Program-made: the position numbers and the translations under genes
Notes under the pieces: model-generated
The model's input: the letters and a program-made list of their open reading frames with translations, nothing else
What the model was told of the DNA's origin: nothing
The model's database searches: none
Shown here: one piece after another, positions 44,198 to 52,762 of the stretch
Position numbering within the stretch: position 1 is the stretch's first letter
Layout: each line of letters opens with the position of its first letter
NCBI RefSeq assembly: GCF_900168055.1
Contig: NZ_FUYS01000012.1
Span: 1-64,000 of the forward strand
From: Parapedobacter luteus
GTDB taxonomy: Bacteria > Bacteroidota > Bacteroidia > Sphingobacteriales > Sphingobacteriaceae
DNA length: 64,000 nucleotides
Direction of reading: 5' to 3'

Positions 44198-46987
44198 CTA
44201 AGGAAGCTCCCTAAGGTGGATATCCCTGTAAGACACATGCGTTCCGTGGGCTTGCAGCTCAATCTGTTCCATTGGAAATATCGGCAACGTCCTGTTCCAA
44301 TAGTTTTCCAGCACAACGTTATCCGTTACGAGCTCGCCATTCAGGTATACCGTCACACGATCGTCCACCATAATAATACGAAACGTATTCCACTCGCCCA
44401 GAGGGTTATCAGCTACTTTAAGTGGATCACGGGGATTCCGTTCGTTGTTGTAGAGTCCTCCGGATCCTACTTGCGCACCAACGTCTACGCGCGAGGTATC
44501 CCATATCTGTACTTGGGGAGTGCCTCTGAGGTATATCCCCGCGTCCCCTTCTTTACCTTCTTTCGCAAGCTTCCAATCAACCCATAGCTCGAAATTGGCG
44601 TACTGGCCTACCGTCGCGACGTTGTCACCCTTGCCATTGAAATGCAACACCCCATCTTCGACATACCAGCCCTGCCGCATAATTTCGTCTGCCTTTTCCT
44701 GGGCTGCCGCGAGCGCTTCCGGACGCATCGATGCCCGCTCGATAGGGTTTGCTACCAAACCTTTCCAACCGGTCAGGTCGCGGCCGTTGAATAACGACGT
44801 GTAGCCTCCGTCACGCGGTAGCTCGTCGATATGCTTCTGGATGGCCTCCCTGAGGTAGCTGCTTTCGCTGCCGGACAAAAGCGCCATCACCTTGGTCAGC
44901 AAACGGGTGACATCCGGCCCGTAAAGTTCCTTATTTTCCAGCGCAATATTCATCACTGTATTGGCCGCAGTGGCCTTCAATTGCTCGTCATCGAGAAATT
45001 TACCTGCAAATAACAGCGCGTTGTAGGTCTTGTTGGCTTCCAAGGCGGCTAATACCGACCGTCTTTGCTCGACAGACTCTGCACTATCAAACAGGTCACG
45101 CAGGTGAAGCACTTTTTGCTCAATAGGAATATTAGCAAGGCCGACGATGCGTATCAAACCCTTGAATACGGCATCCCGCTGCGTTGAATCCATGACTTTC
45201 CTGCGGCTCAGTTCAATTAACTTAGGCAACGCTTCGGCGCCAGACCATTTTGCCAATGCGCTGGTAGCTGCACGACGCATCCCCGGATCGTTATGGTCCG
45301 CATAACCGGCGACCAAGGCCAGGGCCTCTTCCCCACCGATTCCAGACAAGACCGGAAAAAAAAGGGAGCGCGACGTCATGTCCGATTTCCGGCACCGCGC
45401 GATTACCGCTGTCACCTGATCTGCCCTGTTGCTGCTGCGGTTTACGGAAACAACAGCGGCCTGCTGTACTTGGCTTGCGTATTCACTGCTTGCCGCCGGA
45501 AGCAGATCCAGCAAATCCGGCAAGTCACTTGGCCGGACAACCTGCGGCAACGCCTGATACGCTGCGGTTTTAACCTGCACGGGGGCATTTCCTTGTATAA
45601 TCTCAAAGATAACCGGAACACTCGATCCTACTCCCTTTTGTGCCAATAGTTCGATAAGCAGCACCTGGAGCTCGGGATCATTCTCCCCAGCTAATGCTTC
45701 GGTCAGCAGCGCGGGCAGCTCGGGGTTTTCAGTTATCAGTAACGCATCCTTTATAGCCGCCCTTGTTTCCTTATCAGATTCACGGAGCATGCCGATCAGC
45801 TCACCCGTTGCCTCATCTCCGACTAATTTCTGCAAGGTACTGACAGCCGTAGCACACACTTCAGGCGTGCCGACATCCAGCGCTCTCCGGACCTCCGGAA
45901 GCACCGATGTGGAACGATGGTCGCCAAAATACCGTAGGATAGCTACCTGTACCGATTCGTCGGCCTTGAACATGCCCTTGGCAAGCTGTCGTGAAGTCCG
46001 CTCATCGAGGTGTGGTACCAACAATGTCAATGCTGCATTCCGATAGATGCTGTTGTCGTCCTTTGCACCTTTTACCAACGTGTTCACGCGTTTATTTCCG
46101 TCTATTTGGGTAAGTAGCCGCAACGCCGCAATGCGCGTATGTACCTGGTAATCTTGTTTTGTCGACCGGAACAGCCGCGCAGCAATTTTCTCGGCAGTTG
46201 CCGTCTCTCCGATGGCGGCCAGGCGGTAAGCATAGTTGACATAAGCCGCTGTTGCATCGGTAGCGTCATACACATAATCCACTTCATCGGCAGCCTCACG
46301 CAAAAACGGCTCAGTACCTGGTCCGCCGATACGCGAAAGCGCGTAAAGCACAGCCTTACGCAAAGACTTATCTGACGTATGTAGCCGTGCCAGCAAAGCC
46401 TGCTCTGCCGGCTTATACGCCATGAATCCTAATGCGTTGGCGATGTTTACGGCGGACTGGTCGGTAGCATCCTGCAACGCGGCCACTAGTGCGGCACCTG
46501 CCGATTCCGTACCGATTCGGGCTAATGCGCGGGCGGCTTTTTCATTTAGGTAATCGTCATTCAGATACCGTTTCAATGCCTCCACGGCCGTATCATCCCC
46601 CGCATTCTGCAGCAGTTGAATGACGAACCCTTTATTATCATTGTCCGTAATGGCATTTAACGCTGCCAATGCACCTTTGATAAAAGTCACCCGCTGGGCA
46701 GCCTTTCCGGCCGTAAGCACATGGTAGCTATAACTATTGGCGGCATATTCGACACCGGCGTTATCCCCCTTGCCCGGAGGCGTGAGCTGACGAAGCAATG
46801 CAGAAATATCCGACTCGGAAAACCGTTCGAGCTGCGCCATCGCTTCATTCAGCGCATCGGTTGTTTCGGCCGGTTGTTTCGCCAATAGCGCGGCTATCTT
46901 CTGGTCCGCCGGCGTATTGTCCAATTGGGCGTACACAGGAAGCTGCAGAATCAGCAGCACAAAAAATGGATATATTGATTTAATCAT
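44198..46987 (-). CDS. HEAT-repeat protein fused to 3-keto-disaccharide hydrolase (DUF1080) domain
   Basis: The 929-residue protein has a signal peptide (MIKSIYPFFVLLILQLPVYAQ), about 670 residues of HEAT/armadillo-type helical repeats (for example LKRYLNDDYLNEKAARALAR, DKSLRKAVLYALSRIGGPGT, RRAATSALAKWSGAEALPKL), and a C-terminal jelly-roll domain (about 715-929). The latter has DUF1080 hallmarks: SLFNGRDLTGWKG, WYVEDGVLHFNGKG, FELWVDWKLAKEG, GDAGIYLRG, GGLYN and GEWNTFRIIM. The domain is known for cleaving 3-keto-glycosides. It lies 25 bases after the Gfo/Idh/MocA oxidoreductase gene that could make such keto substrates, and should act in the periplasm. Confidence 0.85.
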   Translation of the reverse strand: MIKSIYPFFVLLILQLPVYAQLDNTPADQKIAALLAKQPAETTDALNEAMAQLERFSESDISALLRQLTPPGKGDNAGVEYAANSYSYHVLTAGKAAQRVTFIKGALAALNAITDNDNKGFVIQLLQNAGDDTAVEALKRYLNDDYLNEKAARALARIGTESAGAALVAALQDATDQSAVNIANALGFMAYKPAEQALLARLHTSDKSLRKAVLYALSRIGGPGTEPFLREAADEVDYVYDATDATAAYVNYAYRLAAIGETATAEKIAARLFRSTKQDYQVHTRIAALRLLTQIDGNKRVNTLVKGAKDDNSIYRNAALTLLVPHLDERTSRQLAKGMFKADESVQVAILRYFGDHRSTSVLPEVRRALDVGTPEVCATAVSTLQKLVGDEATGELIGMLRESDKETRAAIKDALLITENPELPALLTEALAGENDPELQVLLIELLAQKGVGSSVPVIFEIIQGNAPVQVKTAAYQALPQVVRPSDLPDLLDLLPAASSEYASQVQQAAVVSVNRSSNRADQVTAVIARCRKSDMTSRSLFFPVLSGIGGEEALALVAGYADHNDPGMRRAATSALAKWSGAEALPKLIELSRRKVMDSTQRDAVFKGLIRIVGLANIPIEQKVLHLRDLFDSAESVEQRRSVLAALEANKTYNALLFAGKFLDDEQLKATAANTVMNIALENKELYGPDVTRLLTKVMALLSGSESSYLREAIQKHIDELPRDGGYTSLFNGRDLTGWKGLVANPIERASMRPEALAAAQEKADEIMRQGWYVEDGVLHFNGKGDNVATVGQYANFELWVDWKLAKEGKEGDAGIYLRGTPQVQIWDTSRVDVGAQVGSGGLYNNERNPRDPLKVADNPLGEWNTFRIIMVDDRVTVYLNGELVTDNVVLENYWNRTLPIFPMEQIELQAHGTHVSYRDIHLRELP

Positions 46988-47012
46988 CGGTAATAGCGTT
47001 ATATATAAGCAA

Positions 47013-48284
47013 TTAGATAGACCATTGACCGCGCATAGGCTGGTCCAACAGTCTGTTGGCCGCTTCGTCGTTTATAAAAACCTGATTTTCGGGATCAAAC
47101 TGCAACGACCTGTTTAGACGCAAAGCCACCAAGCCCATATTGACGATTGTACACGAACGATACCCATTCTCTTCATTAAGCGCAAATTTTGTCCGGGTTT
47201 TAACCGCTTCGACAAAATCGGTCACCTGTGGATCCGGATCGGGGAACGCGGCTAACTTGCGCTCCATATCCGGAATATCAGACTTAAAGCCACGATAAAG
47301 TTTTCCCTGGGGACCTTCGATATAAGGCATGCCCACATCTTTGCCTTCACCATCGAGAATAATCTGGCACCCATCTGCATAGGTATACGTGATGCGTCGC
47401 CAGGTGCCTACGGCGTCGCTGTGCTGCTGAGGGGCATCTACTTCCACGGAAACGGGGCTCTCATTATCTTTATTAAGAAAATACTGCACCGGGTCGATGT
47501 AATGTTGTCCCATGTCGCCCAGGCCTCCGCCATCGTAATCCCAATATCCCCGGAACGTGGTATGCACGCGGTGCGTGCTGTATGGTTTGTATGGTGCAGG
47601 ACCAAGCCACATGTCGTAGTCAAGTTCTTTAGGCACCTGCTCCACAGGCAAGTTCTCCTGGCCCACCCAGTAGAACTTCCAGTCAAATCCAGTATGTTTG
47701 CTGATGGTGACCTTAAGTGGCCATCCCAACATGCCGGAATCGACCAGCTTCTTAATCCGTTTTACCGGCACATTCATTCCATAGAAATTGGCTTCAAAGC
47801 GGAACCACGTATTCAGCCGGAAAATATTGCCATGCTGCTTAACAGCCTCGACCACCCGCTTACCTTCGCCGATGGTGCGAGTCATTGGCTTTTCGCACCA
47901 GATGTCCTTTCCCATACGTGCCGCCTCCGCCGCCATAATGCCGTGCCAGTGCGGAGGGGTGGCGATATGAACGATATCCACTTCGGGCAACTGAATCAGC
48001 TCACGAAAATCCGCAAATTGCTTAATCCCTTTGTCTTTAAGCTGCTTCATCGCAATGGCGAGATGGCGTGTATCTACATCACAGATTGCCACCGTCTTGG
48101 TACCGGCGTAACCAAAATGCCCCCGGCCCATAGCTCCTACACCTATTACCCCTTTGGTCAGGTGATCACTGGGGGCTAAGTACCCAGCCCCTCCTAATAC
48201 AAAACGGGGAACGATGCTGAACGCCGCTGCCCCCATCAAAGATTTCTTGATAAACTCCCGACGGGAGGTGTTTTTTTCTTTCAT
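47013..48284 (-). CDS. Tat-exported Gfo/Idh/MocA family oxidoreductase
   Basis: The 423-residue protein begins with a twin-arginine signal (TSRREFIKKSLMGAAAFSIV). It continues with the NAD(P)-binding domain (GVIGVGAMGRGHFGYAGTKT, ICDVDTRHLAIAM), the family segment DIVHIATPPHWHGIMAAEAA and the Glu-Lys-Pro motif in DIWCEKPMTRTIGEGKRVVE. The C-terminal domain has GYWDYDGGGLGDMGQHYIDP. Proteins of this Tat-exported group oxidise sugars, often at C3, with a tightly bound nicotinamide cofactor. Together with the next gene it suggests periplasmic oxidation and cleavage of glycosides. A good promoter precedes it. Confidence 0.88.
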   Translation of the reverse strand: MKEKNTSRREFIKKSLMGAAAFSIVPRFVLGGAGYLAPSDHLTKGVIGVGAMGRGHFGYAGTKTVAICDVDTRHLAIAMKQLKDKGIKQFADFRELIQLPEVDIVHIATPPHWHGIMAAEAARMGKDIWCEKPMTRTIGEGKRVVEAVKQHGNIFRLNTWFRFEANFYGMNVPVKRIKKLVDSGMLGWPLKVTISKHTGFDWKFYWVGQENLPVEQVPKELDYDMWLGPAPYKPYSTHRVHTTFRGYWDYDGGGLGDMGQHYIDPVQYFLNKDNESPVSVEVDAPQQHSDAVGTWRRITYTYADGCQIILDGEGKDVGMPYIEGPQGKLYRGFKSDIPDMERKLAAFPDPDPQVTDFVEAVKTRTKFALNEENGYRSCTIVNMGLVALRLNRSLQFDPENQVFINDEAANRLLDQPMRGQWSI

Positions 48285-48315
48285 ATTTTGTGATTCCGAA
48301 TCGGTACGAATGTCA

Positions 48316-48344
48316 CAAATTTATTATTTCCCCGGTTAAACCAA
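48316..48344 (-). promoter_or_regulatory. Bacteroidota promoter of the Gfo/Idh/MocA-DUF1080 operon
   Basis: On the minus strand TTG (48344-48342), an 18-base spacer and TAAATTTG (48323-48316) match the consensus. The start codon lies 31 bases downstream of the -7 element. Confidence 0.62.
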
Positions 48345-48440
48345 AAATTTTCTGTGCCTTTCTCAGGGATTTCGCTTCTCCTCTCCATCCGTAAGTTCAC
48401 GCTGGATGCGCGTAAGGAAACTTGGCGCGAAGAGCAAGCG

Positions 48441-49643
48441 CTAACGGATCGGCGTGTCGGCAAACGTCTCCTGTTTACGGTTGACACGTTCCCAAATGGC
48501 CCCCTGCTGACCGCTGAAATACCGGACTATTCCCGCAAGTACAGCATAGTTCATTACACAGAAATAATACGGCACAAACGTCGCCTTTATTTTCAGTGCT
48601 CTCCGCTCAAGCAAGAAGCCGATGCATGCTAACGCATAAAACGACAATTGTCCCAAAAACAGCAGGGTGTAGAGATCCCCTTTGTCCGTAAGGTACAACA
48701 AGCCATTGAGGACAAAGACAACAGGCAGCAGTATGGGCGCAACGGTCCACCGCAACACCCGGTGACTGATGTATTGGAATGTCAGCACCGGATTGGTAAA
48801 CGGATTCAACACCCCTTTAAGCCGCATAATGGACTGGATTCCGCCGGCAGCTATCCGGATTTTGCGCTTTAGCTCTTCCTTTACATTTTCCGAAGCCAGC
48901 TCCGTAGCACATGCGCGGGGTTCATAGACCACACGGTATCCCTTTTCGGCAATCCGCATGGATATCATGAAGTCATCCAATATGGTATCCGGGGGCACGG
49001 TTTCATACAACCTTGTGCGGATGCTGAACAACTCGCCGGCGCTGCCGACCACAGAATATAATTCCGCGTCCCATTTTTTCAATGCAGATTCATATTTCCA
49101 ATAGAAACCCTCGCCCGCGGCACTGGCGTCGGCCTCCTCGCCCGAATATACTCGCTTCTCGCCAGCTGCCGCACCGATTTGCTCGTCTGCGTAATGTCTG
49201 CATAAGTCGAGGAGGGCGTCGTTGCTAAGCAACGTATTGGCATCGGTAAACACGACAACATCGGTTGTGACCTGCTCCATGACGCGATGAATCGCCGCAA
49301 TCTTGCCGCGTCGTTCGTCTGTATGTAATAAGTGTATCTGCGGGTATTTCGCGACGCGTTGAGGGGTTTCGTCCGTAGTGCCATCTGTCACGAAAAAGTA
49401 GTGAAGCTTTTCTTTCGGATACGATAACGCCAATGTATTGGCTATTTTCTGCTCAATGATTGCTGCTTCATTATATGCAGCAACAATTACAGAACAGGAA
49501 GGCAGCGCGCCCGGATCGGTATGCGGAATGAGTCTTTTCCGTCCTAAAAATCTTCTGACGATCACCAGTGCGTACAGTAATAGGCCGTAACCCACATAGG
49601 TGTAAACGATAAAAAACAGGCTAATCCAAAAAATATATTCCAT
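48441..49643 (-). CDS. Family 2 glycosyltransferase, membrane-bound
   Basis: The 400-residue protein has one N-terminal membrane helix (WISLFFIVYTYVGYGLLLYA) and a GT-A fold (SVIVAAYNEAAIIEQKIAN, FFVTDGTTDETPQ, VVVFTDANTLLSND with the DxN/DxD metal site, VGSAGELFSIR, DDFMISMRIAEKGYRVVYEP). Two or three C-terminal helices follow (APILLPVVFVLNGLLYL, LLFLGQLSFYALACIGFLL). It resembles processive polysaccharide synthases of the cellulose/poly-GlcNAc type, but product and donor are not evident and no export partner is adjacent. It is preceded by 75 bases after the NUDIX gene. Confidence 0.85.
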   Translation of the reverse strand: MEYIFWISLFFIVYTYVGYGLLLYALVIVRRFLGRKRLIPHTDPGALPSCSVIVAAYNEAAIIEQKIANTLALSYPKEKLHYFFVTDGTTDETPQRVAKYPQIHLLHTDERRGKIAAIHRVMEQVTTDVVVFTDANTLLSNDALLDLCRHYADEQIGAAAGEKRVYSGEEADASAAGEGFYWKYESALKKWDAELYSVVGSAGELFSIRTRLYETVPPDTILDDFMISMRIAEKGYRVVYEPRACATELASENVKEELKRKIRIAAGGIQSIMRLKGVLNPFTNPVLTFQYISHRVLRWTVAPILLPVVFVLNGLLYLTDKGDLYTLLFLGQLSFYALACIGFLLERRALKIKATFVPYYFCVMNYAVLAGIVRYFSGQQGAIWERVNRKQETFADTPIR

Positions 49644-49718
49644 GAGGTCCTCGCAAAACAGGTGCGAATGTAGCTAATTATCGGGGCTTGTTCGCCCTGA
49701 ATGGCTTGCCTAACCCCA

Positions 49719-50177
49719 TCAAAATTCCAATCCGTAGCTTTTTTCCGACACCAGCACCCGCCAAGCGGCCCGATCCATTTCGAATGTCAGATCTTCCGCT
49801 TTCAGGTCGCTCACCGGCACCCAGCGGAACACCTGATCAAGCGCCTTCCCTTCTTCAAAATCGAATGGCTTTTTGCTGAACCGACAAACTAATGAATCGT
49901 TGTTCTTCACCAGGTAATAAACACCGATTACCTGGCTGTCGTTAAATGCCGATTTGAAAAAAACATCGGTAGTATGCACATGACGCAAAATCTGAATACC
50001 TGCACCGCATTCCTCCTTAAATTCCCTGTCGAGTCCCTCGCGTAGCCCTTCGCCATATTCGAGCCCGCCTCCGGGAAATTTTGTGAACTCCATACCATAT
50101 TCGCGCTCATCACTGATCAGCACCTCTTGTCTGTCATTAATCAATATGCCGTACACGCGTATGTTAAATTTATTCAT
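49719..50177 (-). CDS. NUDIX hydrolase
   Basis: The 152-residue protein carries a full Nudix box: GGGLEYGEGL followed by REGLDREFKEECG (about residues 37-59), matching Gx5Ex7REUxEExGU. Upstream is the strand segment IRVYGILINDRQEVLISDE. It hydrolyses nucleoside diphosphates linked to another group; the substrate cannot be deduced. An AAAGAGGTAATA stretch precedes the ATG and could be a ribosome site. No operon partner is apparent besides the downstream GT2 gene on the same strand. Confidence 0.92.
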   Translation of the reverse strand: MNKFNIRVYGILINDRQEVLISDEREYGMEFTKFPGGGLEYGEGLREGLDREFKEECGAGIQILRHVHTTDVFFKSAFNDSQVIGVYYLVKNNDSLVCRFSKKPFDFEEGKALDQVFRWVPVSDLKAEDLTFEMDRAAWRVLVSEKSYGLEF

Positions 50178-50327
50178 GCTAAATTATTACCTCTTTCCAA
50201 ACAAGACGGAGCTTCATCCGTTATTTGCATTAGGATTAACAAGTCCAAAATTACGCTTTAAAATATGATTCTTGTCATATTTTAAATATAATCGGACTGT
50301 TAAAAAACGATTATCAACGCATTTGAT

Positions 50328-50335
50328 TACCTTTG
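50328..50335 (+). promoter_or_regulatory. -7 element (TACCTTTG) before the desaturase gene
   Basis: TACCTTTG matches the consensus and ends only nine bases before the ATG at 50345, predicting an almost leaderless mRNA. A -33 TTG is not clear. Confidence 0.5.
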
Positions 50336-50344
50336 CGGTACATT

Positions 50345-51340
50345 ATGCAAGCATTAACACAACAGATACCCGAAGGATCTCGAAAAGAAGTGATGGCGTA
50401 TTTAGAGCCATTCATGCTCAATGAAATGAGTGAGTACCTGAAGCCCGTGGAAGAAATGTGGCAACCTGCCGACTTGCTACCCGACGCTTCGCGGGACACG
50501 TTTTTTCAGGAAGTAAAAGAATTGCAGGAAAGTGCAAGGGAATTGCCTTATGACTTAGTTGCCGTACTGATTGGTGACACCATCACCGAGGAGGCATTGC
50601 CGACCTATGAATCGTGGCTGACCATGGTGGAGGATGTGAATAAGAATGAACAGGGTGGCTGGATGAAATGGGTACGGGCGTGGACGGCCGAGGAAAACCG
50701 CCATGGGGATTTGCTGAATAAATACCTCTATCTATCCGGCCGCATCAATATGCGTGAAATGGAGATGTCCACGCAGTACCTATTGCAGGATGGCATCAAT
50801 ATTGGCACCGGCAATGACCCCTACCGCAATTTTATTTATACGTCATTCCAGGAATTGGCCACCAACATATCACATCGGCGCGTCGCCGGATTGGCCAAGA
50901 AAGATGGCGATAAGCTGTTGGCCAAGATGTGCGGCGTTATCGCATCGGATGAAGCACGGCATGCCAAAGCATACATGTCATTCATTTCCAAAGCCATGGA
51001 GGTGGATGCCAGTGAAGTCATGTTGGCGTTCGAAGACATGATGCGCAAAAAGATCGTTATGCCTGCCCACTTGTTGCGCGAATCAGGCGAGCCGCAAGGC
51101 GAAGCGTTCGCTCATTTCTCCGATGCAGCGCAACGGCTTGGCGTCTATACAGCTGTTGACTATGTCGACATTCTGAAGGAATTGATCCGCGAATGGAAAG
51201 TCGAATCCATCCGGGAGCTCAACGAGGCCGGTGAGCGTGCGCGGGACTACCTGGTGCGACTGCCGGACCGGCTCCTGCGCTTGGCGGACCGGATGAAAAT
51301 GCCCGAAAAAAGCTACAGCTTCAAATGGATACATAGCTGA
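50345..51340 (+). CDS. Acyl-ACP desaturase (fatty acid desaturase type 2)
   Basis: Using the ATG at 50345 (the longer frame starts with TTG) gives 331 residues. The two di-iron ligand motifs are present: EENRHGD (about 115-121) and DEARHAK (about 203-209), with a further Glu in DTITEEALPTY. This is the soluble stearoyl-ACP desaturase fold, which introduces a cis double bond into acyl-ACP using oxygen and ferredoxin. Other segments are WVRAWTAEENRHGDLL and DPYRNFIYTSFQELATNISH. It is probably monocistronic or followed by the NTF2-like lipoprotein 49 bases downstream. Confidence 0.93.
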   Translation: MQALTQQIPEGSRKEVMAYLEPFMLNEMSEYLKPVEEMWQPADLLPDASRDTFFQEVKELQESARELPYDLVAVLIGDTITEEALPTYESWLTMVEDVNKNEQGGWMKWVRAWTAEENRHGDLLNKYLYLSGRINMREMEMSTQYLLQDGINIGTGNDPYRNFIYTSFQELATNISHRRVAGLAKKDGDKLLAKMCGVIASDEARHAKAYMSFISKAMEVDASEVMLAFEDMMRKKIVMPAHLLRESGEPQGEAFAHFSDAAQRLGVYTAVDYVDILKELIREWKVESIRELNEAGERARDYLVRLPDRLLRLADRMKMPEKSYSFKWIHS

Positions 51341-51389
51341 TAGGGATATCCGCAACACGGATATCGTTGTCATAGCGATAAAAAATCCA

Positions 51390-51839
51390 ATGATAAAAAC
51401 CATCAACTTACTGGCCATCGCCCTGTTTTTTTCCGTTGTTTCTTGCCGGAACCCGGCGCACACGGGTTCGTCTGCCGGCCCGGAGGCCGCGATTTTGGCA
51501 GCAATGAAGAAACAGGAAAACGCATGGAATGCTGGAGACATCCACACCTTCATGGAGACCTACTGGCGTCATGACAGCTTGATGTTTGTAGGAAGCCAAG
51601 GTCCGGTATTCGGCTGGCAGCCTACATTGGACCGCTACCTCAAAACCTACCCGGATACCGCCGCCATGGGCAAACTTCATTTCGATCGCTTACGGATCAA
51701 GCAGTTATCGCCTACCCATTGTTTTGTGTTGGGCAGATGGCATTTGACTCGTACAATCGGCGATGCATCCGGCTATTTCACCCTGCTGTTTGAGCAGATC
51801 GAAGGCGAATGGGTCATTGTCGCTGATCATTCGAGTTGA
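51390..51839 (+). CDS. NTF2/DUF4440-like lipoprotein
   Basis: The 149-residue protein has a lipoprotein signal (MIKTINLLAIALFFSVVSC, Cys19) and an NTF2-like/DUF4440 domain: ILAAMKKQENAWNAGDIHTF, MFVGSQGPVFGWQPTLDRYL and GYFTLLFEQIEGEWVIVADHSS. Such domains are small alpha+beta cones with varied enzymatic or binding roles; none can be assigned. It follows the desaturase by 49 bases. Its last 26 bases overlap the end of ctlX on the other strand. Confidence 0.85.
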   Translation: MIKTINLLAIALFFSVVSCRNPAHTGSSAGPEAAILAAMKKQENAWNAGDIHTFMETYWRHDSLMFVGSQGPVFGWQPTLDRYLKTYPDTAAMGKLHFDRLRIKQLSPTHCFVLGRWHLTRTIGDASGYFTLLFEQIEGEWVIVADHSS

Positions 51840-52734
51840 GCGGAAGGAACACCTCGGCCATCATGCAACGCGCGCTGCCGCCGCCGTGGCACTCAACGGT
51901 ATCCAACGGCGAATGGATAATCGGGTTGAAAGCCGTTAGCTGCTCCACCTGCTCAGGGCGTAGCGACCGGTATGCCTGCGACGACATAACAAGATAACGC
52001 ATGCCCGCCCGGTTTTCGATTTGCAGCATATTGCCGGCAAACGCGTCCATCTGCGCTTGACTAATCGGCATGATGGTCTTTCCCGTCTCTTTCAACGCAT
52101 TTACAACTGTTGCCCTGTCGGCCTCCACGATACTTTCCAGATTAATCACGGCGTAGCCGTCTGCCAGGCACATCATCACATTAGTATGGTATATCGGCAT
52201 TCCGTTGCCGTCATTTGCGTCAAAAACGATCGGACGGTAGGCCATCTTTGCGCAGTACTCTTGGAGCAACACCTCATCAGTGCGGGGAGAACGGCAGGCA
52301 TACGCTAAGCGATGCCTCCTATCAAGCACCATACTGCCCGTGCCTTCCAGGAACTTCCCTTTTGTCTCCTCGCCCGTATAGTCTACCCAATGACGGATAA
52401 GAAAGCGGCTGCTGATGGCGTCAAGGACCTGTTGTTTCCGCTCTAAACGCCTGTTTTCCGCAAACATCGGATACAAGACCACCGTACCGTCTTCATGGAA
52501 AGAAACCCAGTTGTTGGGGAAAATGCTATCTGGCGTATGAGGATACGCCGTATCTTGCACAACCAGCACATCGATGTCATGACCGCGCAACTGTTCGACA
52601 AATGCATCAAACTCTGCTACAGCCAGGCGTTGAATCCGCCCGGCACTTTCTGCCGTAGGCCGCTGAAAGGCATTGTTTACAGCGGTCTGCGCGTTATACC
52701 CGAAATGTACCGGGCGAATCATTAATACAGTCAT
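51814..52734 (-). CDS. ctlX: Citrulline hydrolase CtlX-like amidinotransferase-family protein
   Basis: The 306-residue protein shows the guanidino-modifying fold: VLMIRPVHFGYNAQTAVNNA, PDSIFPNNWVSFHEDGTVVL, GTGSMVLDRRHRLAYACRSP, the His in YHTNVMMCLADGYAVIN, and the C-terminal active Cys in HGGGSARCMMAEVFLP. The NNAFQ start and FPNNW motif are those of CtlX-type proteins that hydrolyse citrulline to ornithine. The arginine deiminase-like gene lies 28 bases upstream on the same strand, so together they could turn arginine into ornithine. Specificity is inferred from family and neighbour. Confidence 0.82.
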   Translation of the reverse strand: MTVLMIRPVHFGYNAQTAVNNAFQRPTAESAGRIQRLAVAEFDAFVEQLRGHDIDVLVVQDTAYPHTPDSIFPNNWVSFHEDGTVVLYPMFAENRRLERKQQVLDAISSRFLIRHWVDYTGEETKGKFLEGTGSMVLDRRHRLAYACRSPRTDEVLLQEYCAKMAYRPIVFDANDGNGMPIYHTNVMMCLADGYAVINLESIVEADRATVVNALKETGKTIMPISQAQMDAFAGNMLQIENRAGMRYLVMSSQAYRSLRPEQVEQLTAFNPIIHSPLDTVECHGGGSARCMMAEVFLPLNSNDQRQ

Positions 52735-52762
52735 CGGTCGCTATAACTAACACTAACCAAAC

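Noticed and set aside
44187-44211. GGGAGC/GCTCCC inverted repeat between the ABC and HEAT-DUF1080 genes
   Set aside because: Only six base pairs with a 13-base loop and no T-run; too weak to call a terminator.
47421-48179. Plus-strand frame of 252 codons opposite the Gfo/Idh/MocA gene
   Set aside because: Antisense shadow of a clear Tat-exported oxidoreductase; no motifs or ribosome site.
48281-48487. 68-codon minus-strand frame between the oxidoreductase and GT2 genes
   Set aside because: It overlaps both neighbours and the predicted promoter, and its Arg/Ser-rich content looks non-coding.
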